Shown piece by piece: positions 16,860 to 26,266 of a stretch of DNA of 64,000 nt; the stretch's first letter is position 1, and every line of letters starts with the position of its first letter. This DNA is from Euryarchaeota archaeon UBA557 (GTDB lineage: Archaea > Thermoplasmatota > Poseidoniia > Poseidoniales > Thalassarchaeaceae). The notes under the pieces are model-generated. The model had not been told where the DNA came from. It saw nothing but the letters and a program-made list of their open reading frames with translations, and made no database searches. A program made the position numbers and the translations under genes. The DNA lies in contig DARI01000002.1 in the NCBI GenBank assembly GCA_002503285.1, positions 124,001 to 188,000 of the forward strand, in the 5' to 3' direction.

Positions 16860-17743
16860 TAGATATGTTAGAAAATGGTATTTGGACTGGCCCTATAATG
16901 GATCAGCATATACATTTAGATAAGAATAATCTTTTTTTGGGAGCGGTAGATGATTTTTTTATAGCTGGCGGAACAGCCATCAATTTAGTACACAAGCCTG
17001 ATTTTAATAATCTTCCTAAATCGTTGAATGATTATCAAATGGCATATAATGAAACTTTAGAAATGGCAAATGAAATTAGAGAAAAATATGAGATTAGTGT
17101 GAATGTTATTCTTGGACCTCATCCAGTGGCATGGGAAAAACAAATTATTCCCCTTGGTATAGATAGAGCTACAGAATTACATATTCAAGCTGTCGACTTG
17201 GCATTGGAACATATTAAAGAAAAAAATGCTGTTTGTCTAGGAGAAGTTGGGAGGCCACATTATCCTGTGAATGATAAGGTATGGAGATTTGCAAATGAAT
17301 TATTGCTGCAAATTATGCAAAAAGCTGCTAAAAATAAGGTTAGCATTCAATTACATGTCGAAGATAATGGTTACAAGACATATTCAGACATATCTGGAAT
17401 GTGCAAAATTTCGAAACTACCTAAAAAAAGAACAATTAGGCATTTTGCACCATCCGACATTAGTTCAGATTTCACCCATGGAATAAGTTCGACAATAAAT
17501 GTAGGAAAAGGTTGTATTAAGGAAATAATAGAAACGCTTCCTGAATCAGAATCATATTGGGGGATGGAAACTGATTATTTGGACGATTTAAATAGACCTG
17601 GTGCTGTTCTTGGCCCAAAAACTGTACCTAAAAGGACACAAGAACTTTCGCAAACATTATGGAAATCGGATTATTCCGATAATAAAATTATCGAACTCAT
17701 GCTAAATATTCATTCAAAATGGCCTAGTGAATTATATCCGTAA
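16856..17743 (+). CDS. TatD-related metal-dependent hydrolase
   Basis: A 295-residue TIM-barrel amidohydrolase. The first metal motif appears as MDQHIHLD, followed by GPHPVAW, GEVGRPHY (the TatD GEIGLD block), LHVEDNG and a terminal METDYLDD. It belongs to the archaeal TatD-like group; activity on DNA or another substrate is unproven. GTG 16856 overlaps the TGA of the TBP-like gene (GTGA), with ATG 16865 as an alternative. It is the third gene of the 15533-17743 operon. Confidence 0.85.
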   Translation: MIDMLENGIWTGPIMDQHIHLDKNNLFLGAVDDFFIAGGTAINLVHKPDFNNLPKSLNDYQMAYNETLEMANEIREKYEISVNVILGPHPVAWEKQIIPLGIDRATELHIQAVDLALEHIKEKNAVCLGEVGRPHYPVNDKVWRFANELLLQIMQKAAKNKVSIQLHVEDNGYKTYSDISGMCKISKLPKKRTIRHFAPSDISSDFTHGISSTINVGKGCIKEIIETLPESESYWGMETDYLDDLNRPGAVLGPKTVPKRTQELSQTLWKSDYSDNKIIELMLNIHSKWPSELYP

Positions 17744-17929
17744 TCTTAGTTTTGGAGTGAACGTCATAAATCCACCTATGACAAACATTAGTATACATAT
17801 TCCAAAAAAATAAAATTCCCCGATTGGAAGAGGCACATCTAAAGATTTTAAAATCATCCTTAATAGTGGGCCATTAATTGGCAAGAAGAAAATCATTAGG
17901 AAGATTCCGGCTCTTTGCCTTAGTATCAT
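17732..17929 (-). CDS. Small two-helix membrane protein
   Basis: A 65-residue, very hydrophobic protein with two predicted membrane helices (about 8-26 and 37-57) and basic ends. A strong AGGAGGTG stands about 12 bases upstream of the ATG at 17929, which supports it as a real gene. It overlaps the convergent TatD-like gene by 12 bases. No family recognised. Confidence 0.55.
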   Translation of the reverse strand: MILRQRAGIFLMIFFLPINGPLLRMILKSLDVPLPIGEFYFFGICILMFVIGGFMTFTPKLRLRI

Positions 17930-18008
17930 ATGCCTAGGGGGACACCTCCTCCATTTGAATAATTGTGACCGAATTGGTTTTGAAAGATATCAGTCTCGGA
18001 TGTGATAA

Positions 18009-18083
18009 GCGCCTGTGGTGAAGGGGTTATCACCTGAGGTTTCCAACCTCATGTCCTGGGTTCAAATCCCAGCGGGCGCACCA
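18009..18083 (+). tRNA. tRNA-Gly (anticodon TCC)
   Basis: Cloverleaf: acceptor GCGCCTG/CGGGCGC with one G-T pair, D stem GTGA/TCAC, anticodon stem TGAGG/CCTCA with loop TTTCCAA, T stem CTGGG/CCCAG with loop TTCAAAT. The discriminator is A at 18080, and CCA is encoded at 18081-18083, followed by a T run that may end transcription. No intron. Confidence 0.95.
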
Positions 18084-18137
18084 TTTTTGTGAATTTAATA
18101 CTGTCACATTGAAACACTTACCCCCTTCCGCTGGGCC

Positions 18138-20018
18138 ATGTCAGAGAGTAATGGTAGCCGGGAGGATGATTCTATGAATATTAGTAAAGATAATTCAGAT
18201 TCTTTGGATGAAAAACAAATCATTGGCAGGAAAATATGGAGAATTGTTCCCTATATCAAAAAATACTGGAAAATGGCACTTGGAGGAGTTTTTTCCAATA
18301 TGATAGCAAGAGCCTTTGATTTGATACCATTTATTGCCATAGGAATGGCTGCTGACTATTACAGAGATGAAACATTCACTGATGGAATCGTTGAAAGAGT
18401 TGTAACTTCTGAAATCTTGCCTACTTTGGGGCCAATTAGTTCCATTGAATTTGGATTTGGTTTGTTAATTTTGATCTCATTTACTTTTCTTGCAGTATTT
18501 CAAGGACTTAGTAATCAGTTGTGGCAGTCAACGGCATATATGGCCCAGCATGACATCAGAATGGATGCTACGGAATCATTAATGGCGATGGAGGCTTCTT
18601 ATTTTGAATCTCGACAAACTGGAAATCTTATGTCGGTCCTTTCATCAGATGTGGCACAATTAGAAGATATTATTTCTGATGCTAGTACTAGTATAATTAG
18701 AATAGTCACTACTTTTGCAACTGCATTTGCAATAATGTTCTGGATGTCGCCCACTTTAGCACTTATTCTTTTTACACCTTTGGTCTTAATTATACCAATG
18801 GTCGTGTGGTTTTCAACGAGAGTGCAAAGAAAATATAGGAAGACTAGAGAGAGTACTGGAGGAATAGTAGCAATATTGGAAAATGTATTGTCAGGAATCA
18901 CAGTGGTTCAGGCATATAATGCAACCAAATTTGAAAGTTCAAGAATTGGAGTTCAAAGTGGAAATTATCGGGATCAATCTATAGATGCTGCATTTGTAAG
19001 AAATAGATTCATACCGGGAATTTACATTGTTGCAGGTCTTTCGTTTGGTTTATTGGTATCAGCCGGAGGTTGGGTAATGGCTGATGGCCAAATTACAGTT
19101 GGTCAATTTGTTACATTTCTACTTATTTCAACTAGAATGACAATGCCCATGTTCATCCTAGGAATGTTGATTAATCAATTACAAAAAGGAGAAGCTGCAT
19201 CCAAACGAGTTTTTGCATTAATAGATTTGGAACCTTCAATATTTGATAAAATAGGGGCAATTGAACTACAAGGAGAGATAGAATCTATCTCTTTTGAAGG
19301 GGTGACATTTTCATATCCTACTTCTGATAATAATGTACTCAATGAAATATCATTCAATGTATCTTCAGGTGATTTCTTAGGAGTAATGGGGCACACAGGA
19401 GCAGGTAAAAGTACCATATTAAAACTAATTGAAAGATTTTATGAACCACAACAGGGTAAAATTCTAATAAATGGAATAGATATCAATGAATATTCAATCA
19501 AATCCATAAGAAAGAGGATTGGATTTGTATCGCAAGAGCCTTTTTTATTCTTTGGATCATTACGTGAAAATATTGCATATGCCAGACAAGCGGCAGATGA
19601 AGAAATAGAAATCGCGCTTAAAACTGCAGGAGCGTGGGAATTTACCTCGCAACTCCCTCATGGAATAAATACAATGGTTGGAGATAGAGGAGTGATGCTT
19701 TCTGGAGGGCAGAGGGCCAGAATTAGCCTAGCACGAGCACTATTAAATAATCCAGATTTACTAATATTGGATGAAGCAAGTGCGGCATTAGATGCAGAAA
19801 CGGAAAAGAGAATACAACAGTCACTCTTTAGTAATTCCAATGGGAATAAAAAAAGAATAACTATTGCCATTGCGCATAGACTAGCAACAATAAGAAATTC
19901 TGATGAAATTATTGCATTAGTGGATGGAGTAATAGTTGAACGCGGTAATCATAATGACTTGATCTCAAATGATAATGTTTATGCATCTCAGTGGTCCATT
20001 CAAACGGGCGAAATCTAG
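18138..20018 (+). CDS. ABC exporter, fused membrane and ATPase domains
   Basis: A 626-residue half-transporter of the MsbA/multidrug type that works as a homodimer in the membrane. Six membrane helices lie between about residues 45 and 350. The nucleotide-binding domain has Walker A GHTGAGKST near 418, Q-loop in FVSQEPF, signature LSGGQRARISLARA near 521, Walker B LLILDEAS near 544 and the switch His in AIAHRLATIR. A polar N-terminal tail of 30 residues precedes it. Substrate unknown. The next gene follows after 18 bases and is probably coexpressed. Confidence 0.95.
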   Translation: MSESNGSREDDSMNISKDNSDSLDEKQIIGRKIWRIVPYIKKYWKMALGGVFSNMIARAFDLIPFIAIGMAADYYRDETFTDGIVERVVTSEILPTLGPISSIEFGFGLLILISFTFLAVFQGLSNQLWQSTAYMAQHDIRMDATESLMAMEASYFESRQTGNLMSVLSSDVAQLEDIISDASTSIIRIVTTFATAFAIMFWMSPTLALILFTPLVLIIPMVVWFSTRVQRKYRKTRESTGGIVAILENVLSGITVVQAYNATKFESSRIGVQSGNYRDQSIDAAFVRNRFIPGIYIVAGLSFGLLVSAGGWVMADGQITVGQFVTFLLISTRMTMPMFILGMLINQLQKGEAASKRVFALIDLEPSIFDKIGAIELQGEIESISFEGVTFSYPTSDNNVLNEISFNVSSGDFLGVMGHTGAGKSTILKLIERFYEPQQGKILINGIDINEYSIKSIRKRIGFVSQEPFLFFGSLRENIAYARQAADEEIEIALKTAGAWEFTSQLPHGINTMVGDRGVMLSGGQRARISLARALLNNPDLLILDEASAALDAETEKRIQQSLFSNSNGNKKRITIAIAHRLATIRNSDEIIALVDGVIVERGNHNDLISNDNVYASQWSIQTGEI

Positions 20019-20036
20019 TATTTAGAGGGTTGATAG

Positions 20037-20714
20037 ATGGATATTATTTGGGCAAAAATAAATCCAGGAGAAGTATATATAGGTTCCAATAATAGAACGA
20101 TACTGTTTGGAGATATTGGGCCAAGACATGAAAATAAAATAGAATATAGTTTTGAAATTTCGTCCACCCCCGTAAAAAAGGAAGTAGCCCATAAGTTACT
20201 TTCATCATCTGAATATCAAATAGCATCAGAATCTGAATGGGAATTAGCATTAAAGCAAAAAATGCTTATTGGAGATTTTGAGATCGAAGAATTAGGAGAT
20301 AAAGTAAGGAATTCATATTGGGAAAAGTATTGTGATGGACGTACTTTTATAGATAATAATTGGATAATGAAGATTGGACGTAAGTGGAATTCAGGAGTAC
20401 CGGAGATAATATATTTAGATAAAGATCAAGAAGTAAACTTTGTCAGAATTGTACGGAGAGGAAAACATGAATTCATTGATAATAATTCTCGATTGCCTAA
20501 ATCCTCAAACAGACGTAGATTGATATTAGAGGAATTAGTTATTTGTTTTTTTATAGGGATTGTTCCCTCATTTATGTGGGCCTACTTTAATGCAAGTAAA
20601 AATTACATACTAGAAGGTTGGCTAAATCTAGTATTTGGAGGGTTTTTTATTGGATTTTTTACTATTATTTTCTGGAGACCATCGACAAAAACATTTCAAA
20701 ATATTGAAAAATAG
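20037..20714 (+). CDS. Membrane-anchored protein with degenerate formylglycine-enzyme-like domain
   Basis: A 225-residue protein. The N-terminal 150 residues recall the FGE/SUMF1 fold: a GEVYIGSNN opening (like 'GxFxMG'), STPVKKEVAHKLL (like 'yPVTneeY'), and YQIASESEWELALKQ (like 'yRLPTEaEWEyAAR'). The catalytic cysteines of true FGE are not visible, and the domain is shorter than usual. Two membrane helices follow (about 165-185 and 193-212). It sits 18 bases behind the ABC exporter, suggesting an accessory role. The FGE link is by eye and tentative. Confidence 0.6.
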   Translation: MDIIWAKINPGEVYIGSNNRTILFGDIGPRHENKIEYSFEISSTPVKKEVAHKLLSSSEYQIASESEWELALKQKMLIGDFEIEELGDKVRNSYWEKYCDGRTFIDNNWIMKIGRKWNSGVPEIIYLDKDQEVNFVRIVRRGKHEFIDNNSRLPKSSNRRRLILEELVICFFIGIVPSFMWAYFNASKNYILEGWLNLVFGGFFIGFFTIIFWRPSTKTFQNIEK

Positions 20715-20723
20715 ATACAACAA

Positions 20724-21809
20724 TCATTGACGGATTCTGTCATCGACCTGTAAGCCGGGATTTCCTCGTAAAATCCTTAGCCAACCACTCAATATCCCCA
20801 TGCCATAATTCCAATGTAAAATATATGCAACTATTGGTGAAAAGAAAATAGTAAGTTTGGATTTAGAGGGAGAATGTCCTTTCCATGCTCCATACCAAGC
20901 AAGAATGACATAACATAAAATTAAAGTTGGAAGTAAATGAGCATTTAAACGTGAAAAACTCATTGGTATCTTTGATAATGATATATTCCAAAAGTCTGGC
21001 CATGCCACGCCACCATTATTAATACCCCAAAAGAAAAGTAAAAATGAACCAATTACAATAAAAGGGAATAGTGCTACTAAAAAATGAGTGGGGGATCGTA
21101 ATTCAGGGTATTTATGACTAGCTAATGATCTAACTAATCCATAATTTCGAATTTGTTTTTTGACGCGTGAGACATTTCTCCTGCGGTGCCAAATTATGGC
21201 CTCTTTATCTGTCCATAATTTATTATCATTCATCCTTATTCGATGATCGAGCATTACATCCTCTGCACCTATTGCCCCTTTATCGAATCCCCCAGCCTCT
21301 TCAATAACAGATCTACGGTAACTACTATTAACTCCGGGTAATTGATTAGTTTCTTCTAAATCATTTTGCCCTAAGTTACCATAATTAGTTCCAGAAGTGA
21401 AAATAGTACTACAAAATGTCACATCAATTACTTTCTGCCAGAATGTAGATTCATTCACTGGTGCAAAATTTGGCCCTCCTACTCCTGCTACTGAATCCAT
21501 TGAATACCATTTAATAATTGATTCAGACCAGTTTTTAGGAACTATTACGTCATCATCGGTAAATAAAATAATATCAGAATTAGTTTCTTGAATGGCTACA
21601 TTACATGCATCAGCCCTGTTCCTTGAACCTTTATCATCAATAAATCGTAAATTTTTAGATTCTGTAATAAGACGTCCTGGGTCGTCCTTCGGCCCCACGA
21701 CTACTATATGATCAATTTTTTTATTTTGCGTTAATAGTCCGTCTAATACTATACTAAGCTCTTTGGGGTTATTTATAGTAGGAACAATTACACATGTCGT
21801 AAGAGCCAT
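20724..21809 (-). CDS. Family 2 glycosyltransferase with C-terminal membrane segments
   Basis: GT-A fold enzyme of 361 residues. TCVIVPTINN opens the nucleotide-binding domain, RADACNVAI is the sugar-donor block, and FTDDDV at 83-88 is the metal-binding DxD motif. LPGVNSSYRR and GAEDVMLDHR carry the acceptor-side ED. Three to four hydrophobic helices after residue 240 anchor it in the membrane. It probably adds a sugar to a lipid- or protein-linked glycan. The start MALTTC fits the family. Confidence 0.92.
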   Translation of the reverse strand: MALTTCVIVPTINNPKELSIVLDGLLTQNKKIDHIVVVGPKDDPGRLITESKNLRFIDDKGSRNRADACNVAIQETNSDIILFTDDDVIVPKNWSESIIKWYSMDSVAGVGGPNFAPVNESTFWQKVIDVTFCSTIFTSGTNYGNLGQNDLEETNQLPGVNSSYRRSVIEEAGGFDKGAIGAEDVMLDHRIRMNDNKLWTDKEAIIWHRRRNVSRVKKQIRNYGLVRSLASHKYPELRSPTHFLVALFPFIVIGSFLLFFWGINNGGVAWPDFWNISLSKIPMSFSRLNAHLLPTLILCYVILAWYGAWKGHSPSKSKLTIFFSPIVAYILHWNYGMGILSGWLRILRGNPGLQVDDRIRQ

Positions 21810-21840
21810 ATAAAGGGCCGGGAGCTATTCATTGAAGAGT

Positions 21841-22590
21841 TCACGGGTCATTAGTGACTCTTGGAGCCAAGAAATACGTCCAGCTTGCCCCACCTTGGTT
21901 ACTATTCCAAGTCAGCCTCAAAGGATACTTTTCTTGAAATTCCAATGTTACATTTTCTGTCAATCCACTCGCTAATTTTCTAGTTAAAGGATCCAGAAAT
22001 TGTAATGAGTATGAAGACTGAGTTGGTGCCGCGCATACCAATTCACTAAGTTCCCCAGATTCAAATCTTACATTTACTCCTTCTCCGGCTTCAACTGTAA
22101 TTGATACAGTCATATGAGTCTGATCGAGGCTTAAGTCAACAATTTCTCCTACAAATTTCGCAGCTCTTAGGGATCGAGATAATCTATCTGAACCTATGGT
22201 TGCTTTAGATTTGAAATCTAAACTTGGTATGTTTGGATTATTCATGGTTGCAGGGTCAACTCCCCTTAGTATCCTATGGACTTCTCCAACTCTTACATTT
22301 ATTGCACCAAATGATTCATCATAATCAAGTTCAACTAAATCATTTGGCCCTGCTAATGTGAGTAAATCTCTCATTTTACCTAATTCTAAGCCAATTTCAA
22401 CTTGCTCAACTTCATATGTCTCAAAGCATTCATCAGCAATAGTAGCAGATAAAAGTGCAACATGAGAACCGTCAACAACAGTTACATGGAGTCCTTTTTC
22501 GCCCCATACCAATTTTGCCTCTTCAGTGAGGACCGATAGTAATTCTACAATTTCACGCATTAATTGTTGTTTAGCAGTTACCCTTAGCAT
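21841..22590 (-). CDS. pcn: DNA polymerase sliding clamp PCNA
   Basis: A 249-residue clamp subunit that forms a ring around DNA and tethers polymerase, ligase and nucleases. Recognised from the two-domain repeat, KLVWGEKGLHVTVVDGSHV (centre-loop side), LELGKMRDLL, the interdomain region with DPATMNNP, and the C-terminal YFLAPRV, which holds the tail that binds PIP motifs. Length is normal. It lies 65 bases downstream of the TFS gene on the same strand, an arrangement known in other archaea. Confidence 0.96.
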   Translation of the reverse strand: MLRVTAKQQLMREIVELLSVLTEEAKLVWGEKGLHVTVVDGSHVALLSATIADECFETYEVEQVEIGLELGKMRDLLTLAGPNDLVELDYDESFGAINVRVGEVHRILRGVDPATMNNPNIPSLDFKSKATIGSDRLSRSLRAAKFVGEIVDLSLDQTHMTVSITVEAGEGVNVRFESGELSELVCAAPTQSSYSLQFLDPLTRKLASGLTENVTLEFQEKYPLRLTWNSNQGGASWTYFLAPRVTNDP

Positions 22591-22655
22591 GCACGCACCT
22601 TTTAGTTGCCCTTAGATAGAGGTTATTGATAGTTCGTGAGGTCAGAAGAGAAAAA

Positions 22656-23036
22656 TCACTGATATTCTCGCCATTTTTTATTGCAACTTTCGCATGTACA
22701 CATTTTAGTTTCAGGCTCATCGGAAGACCTAGTTTGTTGCATCCAAACATAAACCCTATTTTCTTCGCAATTAGGACATATGTAATCACCTACTCTTAAA
22801 GTACCTCTTGCAACTTCTTCTTCAACTACTTCTGTAAGATGTTTGAGTGATTTGGTAGCGTTTTTAGCAGTTGCATTAGTTAAGTCAATTTCTTCCCCAG
22901 ACATTGGGTCGATGAATTTTCCACCCTTACCATCAGGACCCGCTAGCGGCCCTTCATAACCACATTTATAATCTGGGCATTTGATATTATTCTTTGAATC
23001 GGGGAAAGATAAGGCTCCACATATTGGACAAAACAA
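22656..23036 (-). CDS. Transcription factor S (TFIIS/RPB9-like)
   Basis: A 126-residue transcript-cleavage factor of archaeal RNA polymerase. An N-terminal zinc ribbon has Cys at 3, 6, 20 and 25. The C-terminal ribbon has CPNC and CESC pairs around QTRSSDEPETKM, whose Asp-Glu pair completes the polymerase active site for RNA cleavage. This is the usual two-ribbon length (just over 100 residues) plus a slightly long linker. First gene of a TFS-PCNA unit. Confidence 0.96.
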   Translation of the reverse strand: MFCPICGALSFPDSKNNIKCPDYKCGYEGPLAGPDGKGGKFIDPMSGEEIDLTNATAKNATKSLKHLTEVVEEEVARGTLRVGDYICPNCEENRVYVWMQQTRSSDEPETKMCTCESCNKKWREYQ

Positions 23037-23127
23037 TTTAGTTACAACTCCTCTTCATTAGTACAAGCATACCTCCGTCAATGGGTTGATTATTCAATGA
23101 TTCTATTAAAAGATATAAATAAAGTCA

Positions 23128-23502
23128 TTAAGAACTATAGTGTAAAATTGCTGAATAGCCTAACCAAGCTAAAAATATGCTTCCAAAAACTGTCGATAAG
23201 ATATAGGATAGGCCATGAATAGCATTATTCTGAGATGTTTCCATGGCTTCAAATGCAAATGCAGACATAGTAGTAAATGCACCAATAAATCCAGTACCTA
23301 TTAATAAAACTAATTCTTCACTAATATTACTGCCAGTTGCTAACAATCCGAATAATATTCCCAATAGTAAAGATCCTAATAGATTTATTCCTAGTGTTAT
23401 AAAAATTGAGTTTTGATTAGAAATTAGTGAGGGTAAAGCATATCTTAGAACAGCGCCGATGGCCCCTCCGAACGCCACTATTACAATTAGTCTCAAATCC
23501 AT
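23128..23502 (-). CDS. crcB: Fluoride channel FluC/CrcB
   Basis: A 124-residue membrane protein with four helices that exports fluoride as a dual-topology dimer. The family blocks are present: GGAIGAVLRYAL, GINLLGSLLLGI, and GTGFIGAFTTMSAFAFE with the FTT-S/F-box residues. I found no fluoride riboswitch in the 87 bases upstream. Confidence 0.95.
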   Translation of the reverse strand: MDLRLIVIVAFGGAIGAVLRYALPSLISNQNSIFITLGINLLGSLLLGILFGLLATGSNISEELVLLIGTGFIGAFTTMSAFAFEAMETSQNNAIHGLSYILSTVFGSIFLAWLGYSAILHYSS

Positions 23503-23589
23503 GATTAGCCATAAGAGTGTAGTTATTCATTACTTCTATTAATACCTTATAATCCGTACTGTTCAAGCCAAATAACTCCTCGGACATGT

Positions 23590-24597
23590 GTGCGACTTCA
23601 ATACGACTGGAGGCTAGCCCGAATAATAGATGATGAAAATGTAATACTTGATGAAATATATTGGACCTCAAGTAGAGGAATATCATCAGTTGCAAAGAGA
23701 CTATTAGGTATGCAAAAGGGACGATTTACCAATGAAGCTAAAATTCTTTTTGAAAGATTTGATGATGTGAAAATATCTCCAGAAGGACATTTGGAAGATA
23801 TTGACTGGCCAGAATATACTCAAGAAGATAGAGATATTTTTGAGATGGCAGTAATTAAGATGGCAAAACTTGGAGTGGCCGAGTCATCTGGAAATATGGA
23901 TAGAAGATTGGATATGTTGGTTTCCTCAGCTAATGAAATTAGATCAGCATGGACAACTAGTGAATCGCGTTGTATAGAGTGGATTGGATTATTCCTTACT
24001 GAGCTTAATTTAGAAAATAAAAGGAAGGAAATCATTGAAGCAGTAGTTTCTAATGGATCTATTATTGAAGTTGCAAATTTCTTAGAGACAGTTTCCCCTC
24101 TCCATCTGCCAACAACTGAAGAATGGACGTCTATGCAGCATCATTGTAAATCCGTAATTGATCTAGTAATTAGAATGGATGAACATGAAGAGGCAATAAG
24201 GATTTTTTCACTTGACTATATTCCTTCCCTATCTGCATTATTAGGCCCCCTAGGTGCTGCTAAATTAGTAGTTCTTGCAGGAAGTAGAGAAAGGTTGGCG
24301 AGAATGCCTTCTGGGTCTTTGCAAGTCTTGGGCGCCCATGCTGCTATGGCTGCACATAGAAATGGTGCACCACCTCCAAAACACGGTTCGATATTATTTT
24401 CCATGCCTCAAATAAGTAAATCGCCAAGATGGGTACGAGGCAAAATTGCAAGATATATTGCAGGAAAAGCAAGTATTGCATCAAGAATAGATCATTTTGA
24501 TGGTAAATCATGGGGTAAAAATGAAGTTGATGAAATTTTTCAAGAAGTTACTAAAATCATAGAAAAATTTCCTAAACCTCCAAAAAGGACACGATGA
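23590..24597 (+). CDS. Nop5 (Nop56/58) core protein of box C/D RNP
   Basis: Scaffold protein that joins L7Ae-bound C/D guide RNA to fibrillarin. The C-terminal Nop domain is clear, with SALLGPLGAAKLVVLAG, MPSGSLQVLGAHAA, PPPKHGSILF and RGKIARYIAGKASIASRID. The N-terminal domain that contacts fibrillarin and the coiled-coil are more divergent. Starts at GTG 23590; a TATAAT-like box is about 40 bases upstream. The fibrillarin gene begins one base after its stop codon, the standard archaeal pair. Confidence 0.95.
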   Translation: MRLQYDWRLARIIDDENVILDEIYWTSSRGISSVAKRLLGMQKGRFTNEAKILFERFDDVKISPEGHLEDIDWPEYTQEDRDIFEMAVIKMAKLGVAESSGNMDRRLDMLVSSANEIRSAWTTSESRCIEWIGLFLTELNLENKRKEIIEAVVSNGSIIEVANFLETVSPLHLPTTEEWTSMQHHCKSVIDLVIRMDEHEEAIRIFSLDYIPSLSALLGPLGAAKLVVLAGSRERLARMPSGSLQVLGAHAAMAAHRNGAPPPKHGSILFSMPQISKSPRWVRGKIARYIAGKASIASRIDHFDGKSWGKNEVDEIFQEVTKIIEKFPKPPKRTR

Positions 24598-24598
24598 A

Positions 24599-25300
24599 AT
24601 GAGAAGGAAATCATTGTCTTTAGGTTGGGGAATTAGGAGAGAAGGCCGAAATTTCTGGACTAGAAATGCGGTAAAAGGAGTTTCAGTTAGAAAGGAAAAA
24701 AGAAAAAGAGATGGTCGTAATGAGTGGAGGCACTGGAACTCAACGAAATCTAAAATTTCTGCCTCTCTATTAAGAACAAAAAAAGATCCTAGAGACCTAT
24801 TGCCTGAAGTTGGACAAACTTGCTTGTATCTTGGCGCGTCGGTAGGAGGGACTGTGAGTCACATACATGATTGTGTTTGTGGTTCAGGAAATCACCATAG
24901 AGGGAAAATATTTGCAGTAGATATCTCTCCAAGGATGATGAGAGATTTAGTTCAATTATGCGATAAAAGACCTGGAATCTTTCCAATACTTGCAGATGCC
25001 AGAAATGTATCTGAATTATCTCCTTTTATACAAAAAAAAGTAGATTGGTTACATCAAGATTTAAGCATTGCAGATCAGGCTAAGACTTTTATTAAAGTTT
25101 CAGAGGCCTTCCTGAAGAGGGATGGGGTCGCACTTCTCAGCTTAAAAGGGGCCAGTGAAAGGAATTCTGAAGGAGATATGAAAAATAGATTTCAAAATGC
25201 AAAAACAATTATTGAAGATTCTAGACTAAAAATTATTGAAATAATTGATCTAAAAGGCTTAGAACAACAACACATATTATTCAATTGTAAGTTTAGATAA
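24599..25300 (+). CDS. flpA: Fibrillarin-like rRNA/tRNA 2'-O-methyltransferase
   Basis: SAM-dependent methyltransferase of the C/D RNP, 233 residues. The SAM-binding loop reads YLGASVGGTVSHI, followed by IFAVDISPRMMRDL (acidic motif II), ILADARN and VDWLHQDLS. The catalytic K-D-K-H set can be placed in part. There is an unusual short insertion after motif I (CVCGSGNHHRGK). Cotranscribed with nop5 immediately upstream. Confidence 0.95.
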   Translation: MRRKSLSLGWGIRREGRNFWTRNAVKGVSVRKEKRKRDGRNEWRHWNSTKSKISASLLRTKKDPRDLLPEVGQTCLYLGASVGGTVSHIHDCVCGSGNHHRGKIFAVDISPRMMRDLVQLCDKRPGIFPILADARNVSELSPFIQKKVDWLHQDLSIADQAKTFIKVSEAFLKRDGVALLSLKGASERNSEGDMKNRFQNAKTIIEDSRLKIIEIIDLKGLEQQHILFNCKFR

Positions 25301-25368
25301 TAGTAAATTGCATTAAAAAAACTTGCTAAAGGAGAAAATATCAATGGCAATGATTGGTACGCGTTAAT

Positions 25369-26262
25369 ATGCCAGAATTACCGGAAGTTGAGACGGTTCG
25401 AAAAGGACTTGCTAAACATTTAATTGGTAGAACCATTATAAATGTTGAATTGAGAAGAAAAGATTTAAGATTTCCATTTCCTGAAGATTTTAAATCTAAA
25501 ATAGAAGGAAATAAAGTAGCAAATATAGGTAGACGTGCTAAATATCTGTTAATTAGGTTAGAAAATCATATTACTTGGATTTGCCATCTTGGGATGAGTG
25601 GTAGATGGACATTGCTTGGCGAAGGTAAAATCGGAATGCCAGGAAAATTTGCATATGGTGCGGAACTAGGAAGTGGAAATGGACCTCATGATTGGGTAGT
25701 CATCCATATGGATGATGGAGGGAAGGGAGTCTACTCAGATCATAGAAGATTTGGGATAATGGACATAGTAAATACAAAAGATGAAGAAATTCATAAATTG
25801 TTGAAAGACATAGGTCCTGAACCTACTCCTGAATCACTTACTCCTGAGAAACTAACAGATAAGTTAAGAGGGAGGAAGATGAATATAAAGAGTGCTTTAT
25901 TAAATCAAAAAATTGTCGCAGGACTTGGAAATATATATGTGTGTGAAATACTAAACAGGGCCAAAGTTTCTCCAAAGAGGATAGCAAATAATGTTTCTGG
26001 AAAAATTGGAGTTAGTAAGATGATTGAAAGAATAGTCTTCGAGACACATGCTGTTATCGTAGAGGCTATTGATGCAGGAGGTTCGACACTTCAGGACTTT
26101 AGGGGAGTGGATGGTGATGATGCATTGGGTTACTTTCCAAATTCATTCATGGCATATGGCAGAGAGGGTGAAAAATGTCTAAATAAAAATTGTAAAGGAA
26201 TAATAAAAAGAATTATTCAATCGAATAGATCAACATTTTATTGCCCTAAATGTCAAAGATAA
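25369..26262 (+). CDS. mutM: Formamidopyrimidine-DNA glycosylase (Fpg/MutM)
   Basis: Base-excision-repair enzyme removing 8-oxoguanine and Fapy lesions. The start must be ATG 25369, since Pro2 and Glu3 of MPELPEVETV are catalytic and Pro2 must be exposed; frames further upstream would mask it. The beta-hairpin Lys (RRAKYLL), the H2TH region (LLNQKIVAGLGNIY), the GGSTLQDF block and the C-terminal zinc finger (two Cys pairs ending in CPKC) are present. 297 residues, slightly longer than bacterial Fpg because of a loop near GEGKIGMPGKFAYG. Rare in archaea, and probably acquired from bacteria. Confidence 0.95.
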   Translation: MPELPEVETVRKGLAKHLIGRTIINVELRRKDLRFPFPEDFKSKIEGNKVANIGRRAKYLLIRLENHITWICHLGMSGRWTLLGEGKIGMPGKFAYGAELGSGNGPHDWVVIHMDDGGKGVYSDHRRFGIMDIVNTKDEEIHKLLKDIGPEPTPESLTPEKLTDKLRGRKMNIKSALLNQKIVAGLGNIYVCEILNRAKVSPKRIANNVSGKIGVSKMIERIVFETHAVIVEAIDAGGSTLQDFRGVDGDDALGYFPNSFMAYGREGEKCLNKNCKGIIKRIIQSNRSTFYCPKCQR

Positions 26263-26266
26263 TTTT

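Noticed and set aside
23503..23589. Fluoride riboswitch in front of crcB
   Set aside because: The conserved GGNGATGG and CTGATG segments are not present in the 87 bases upstream.
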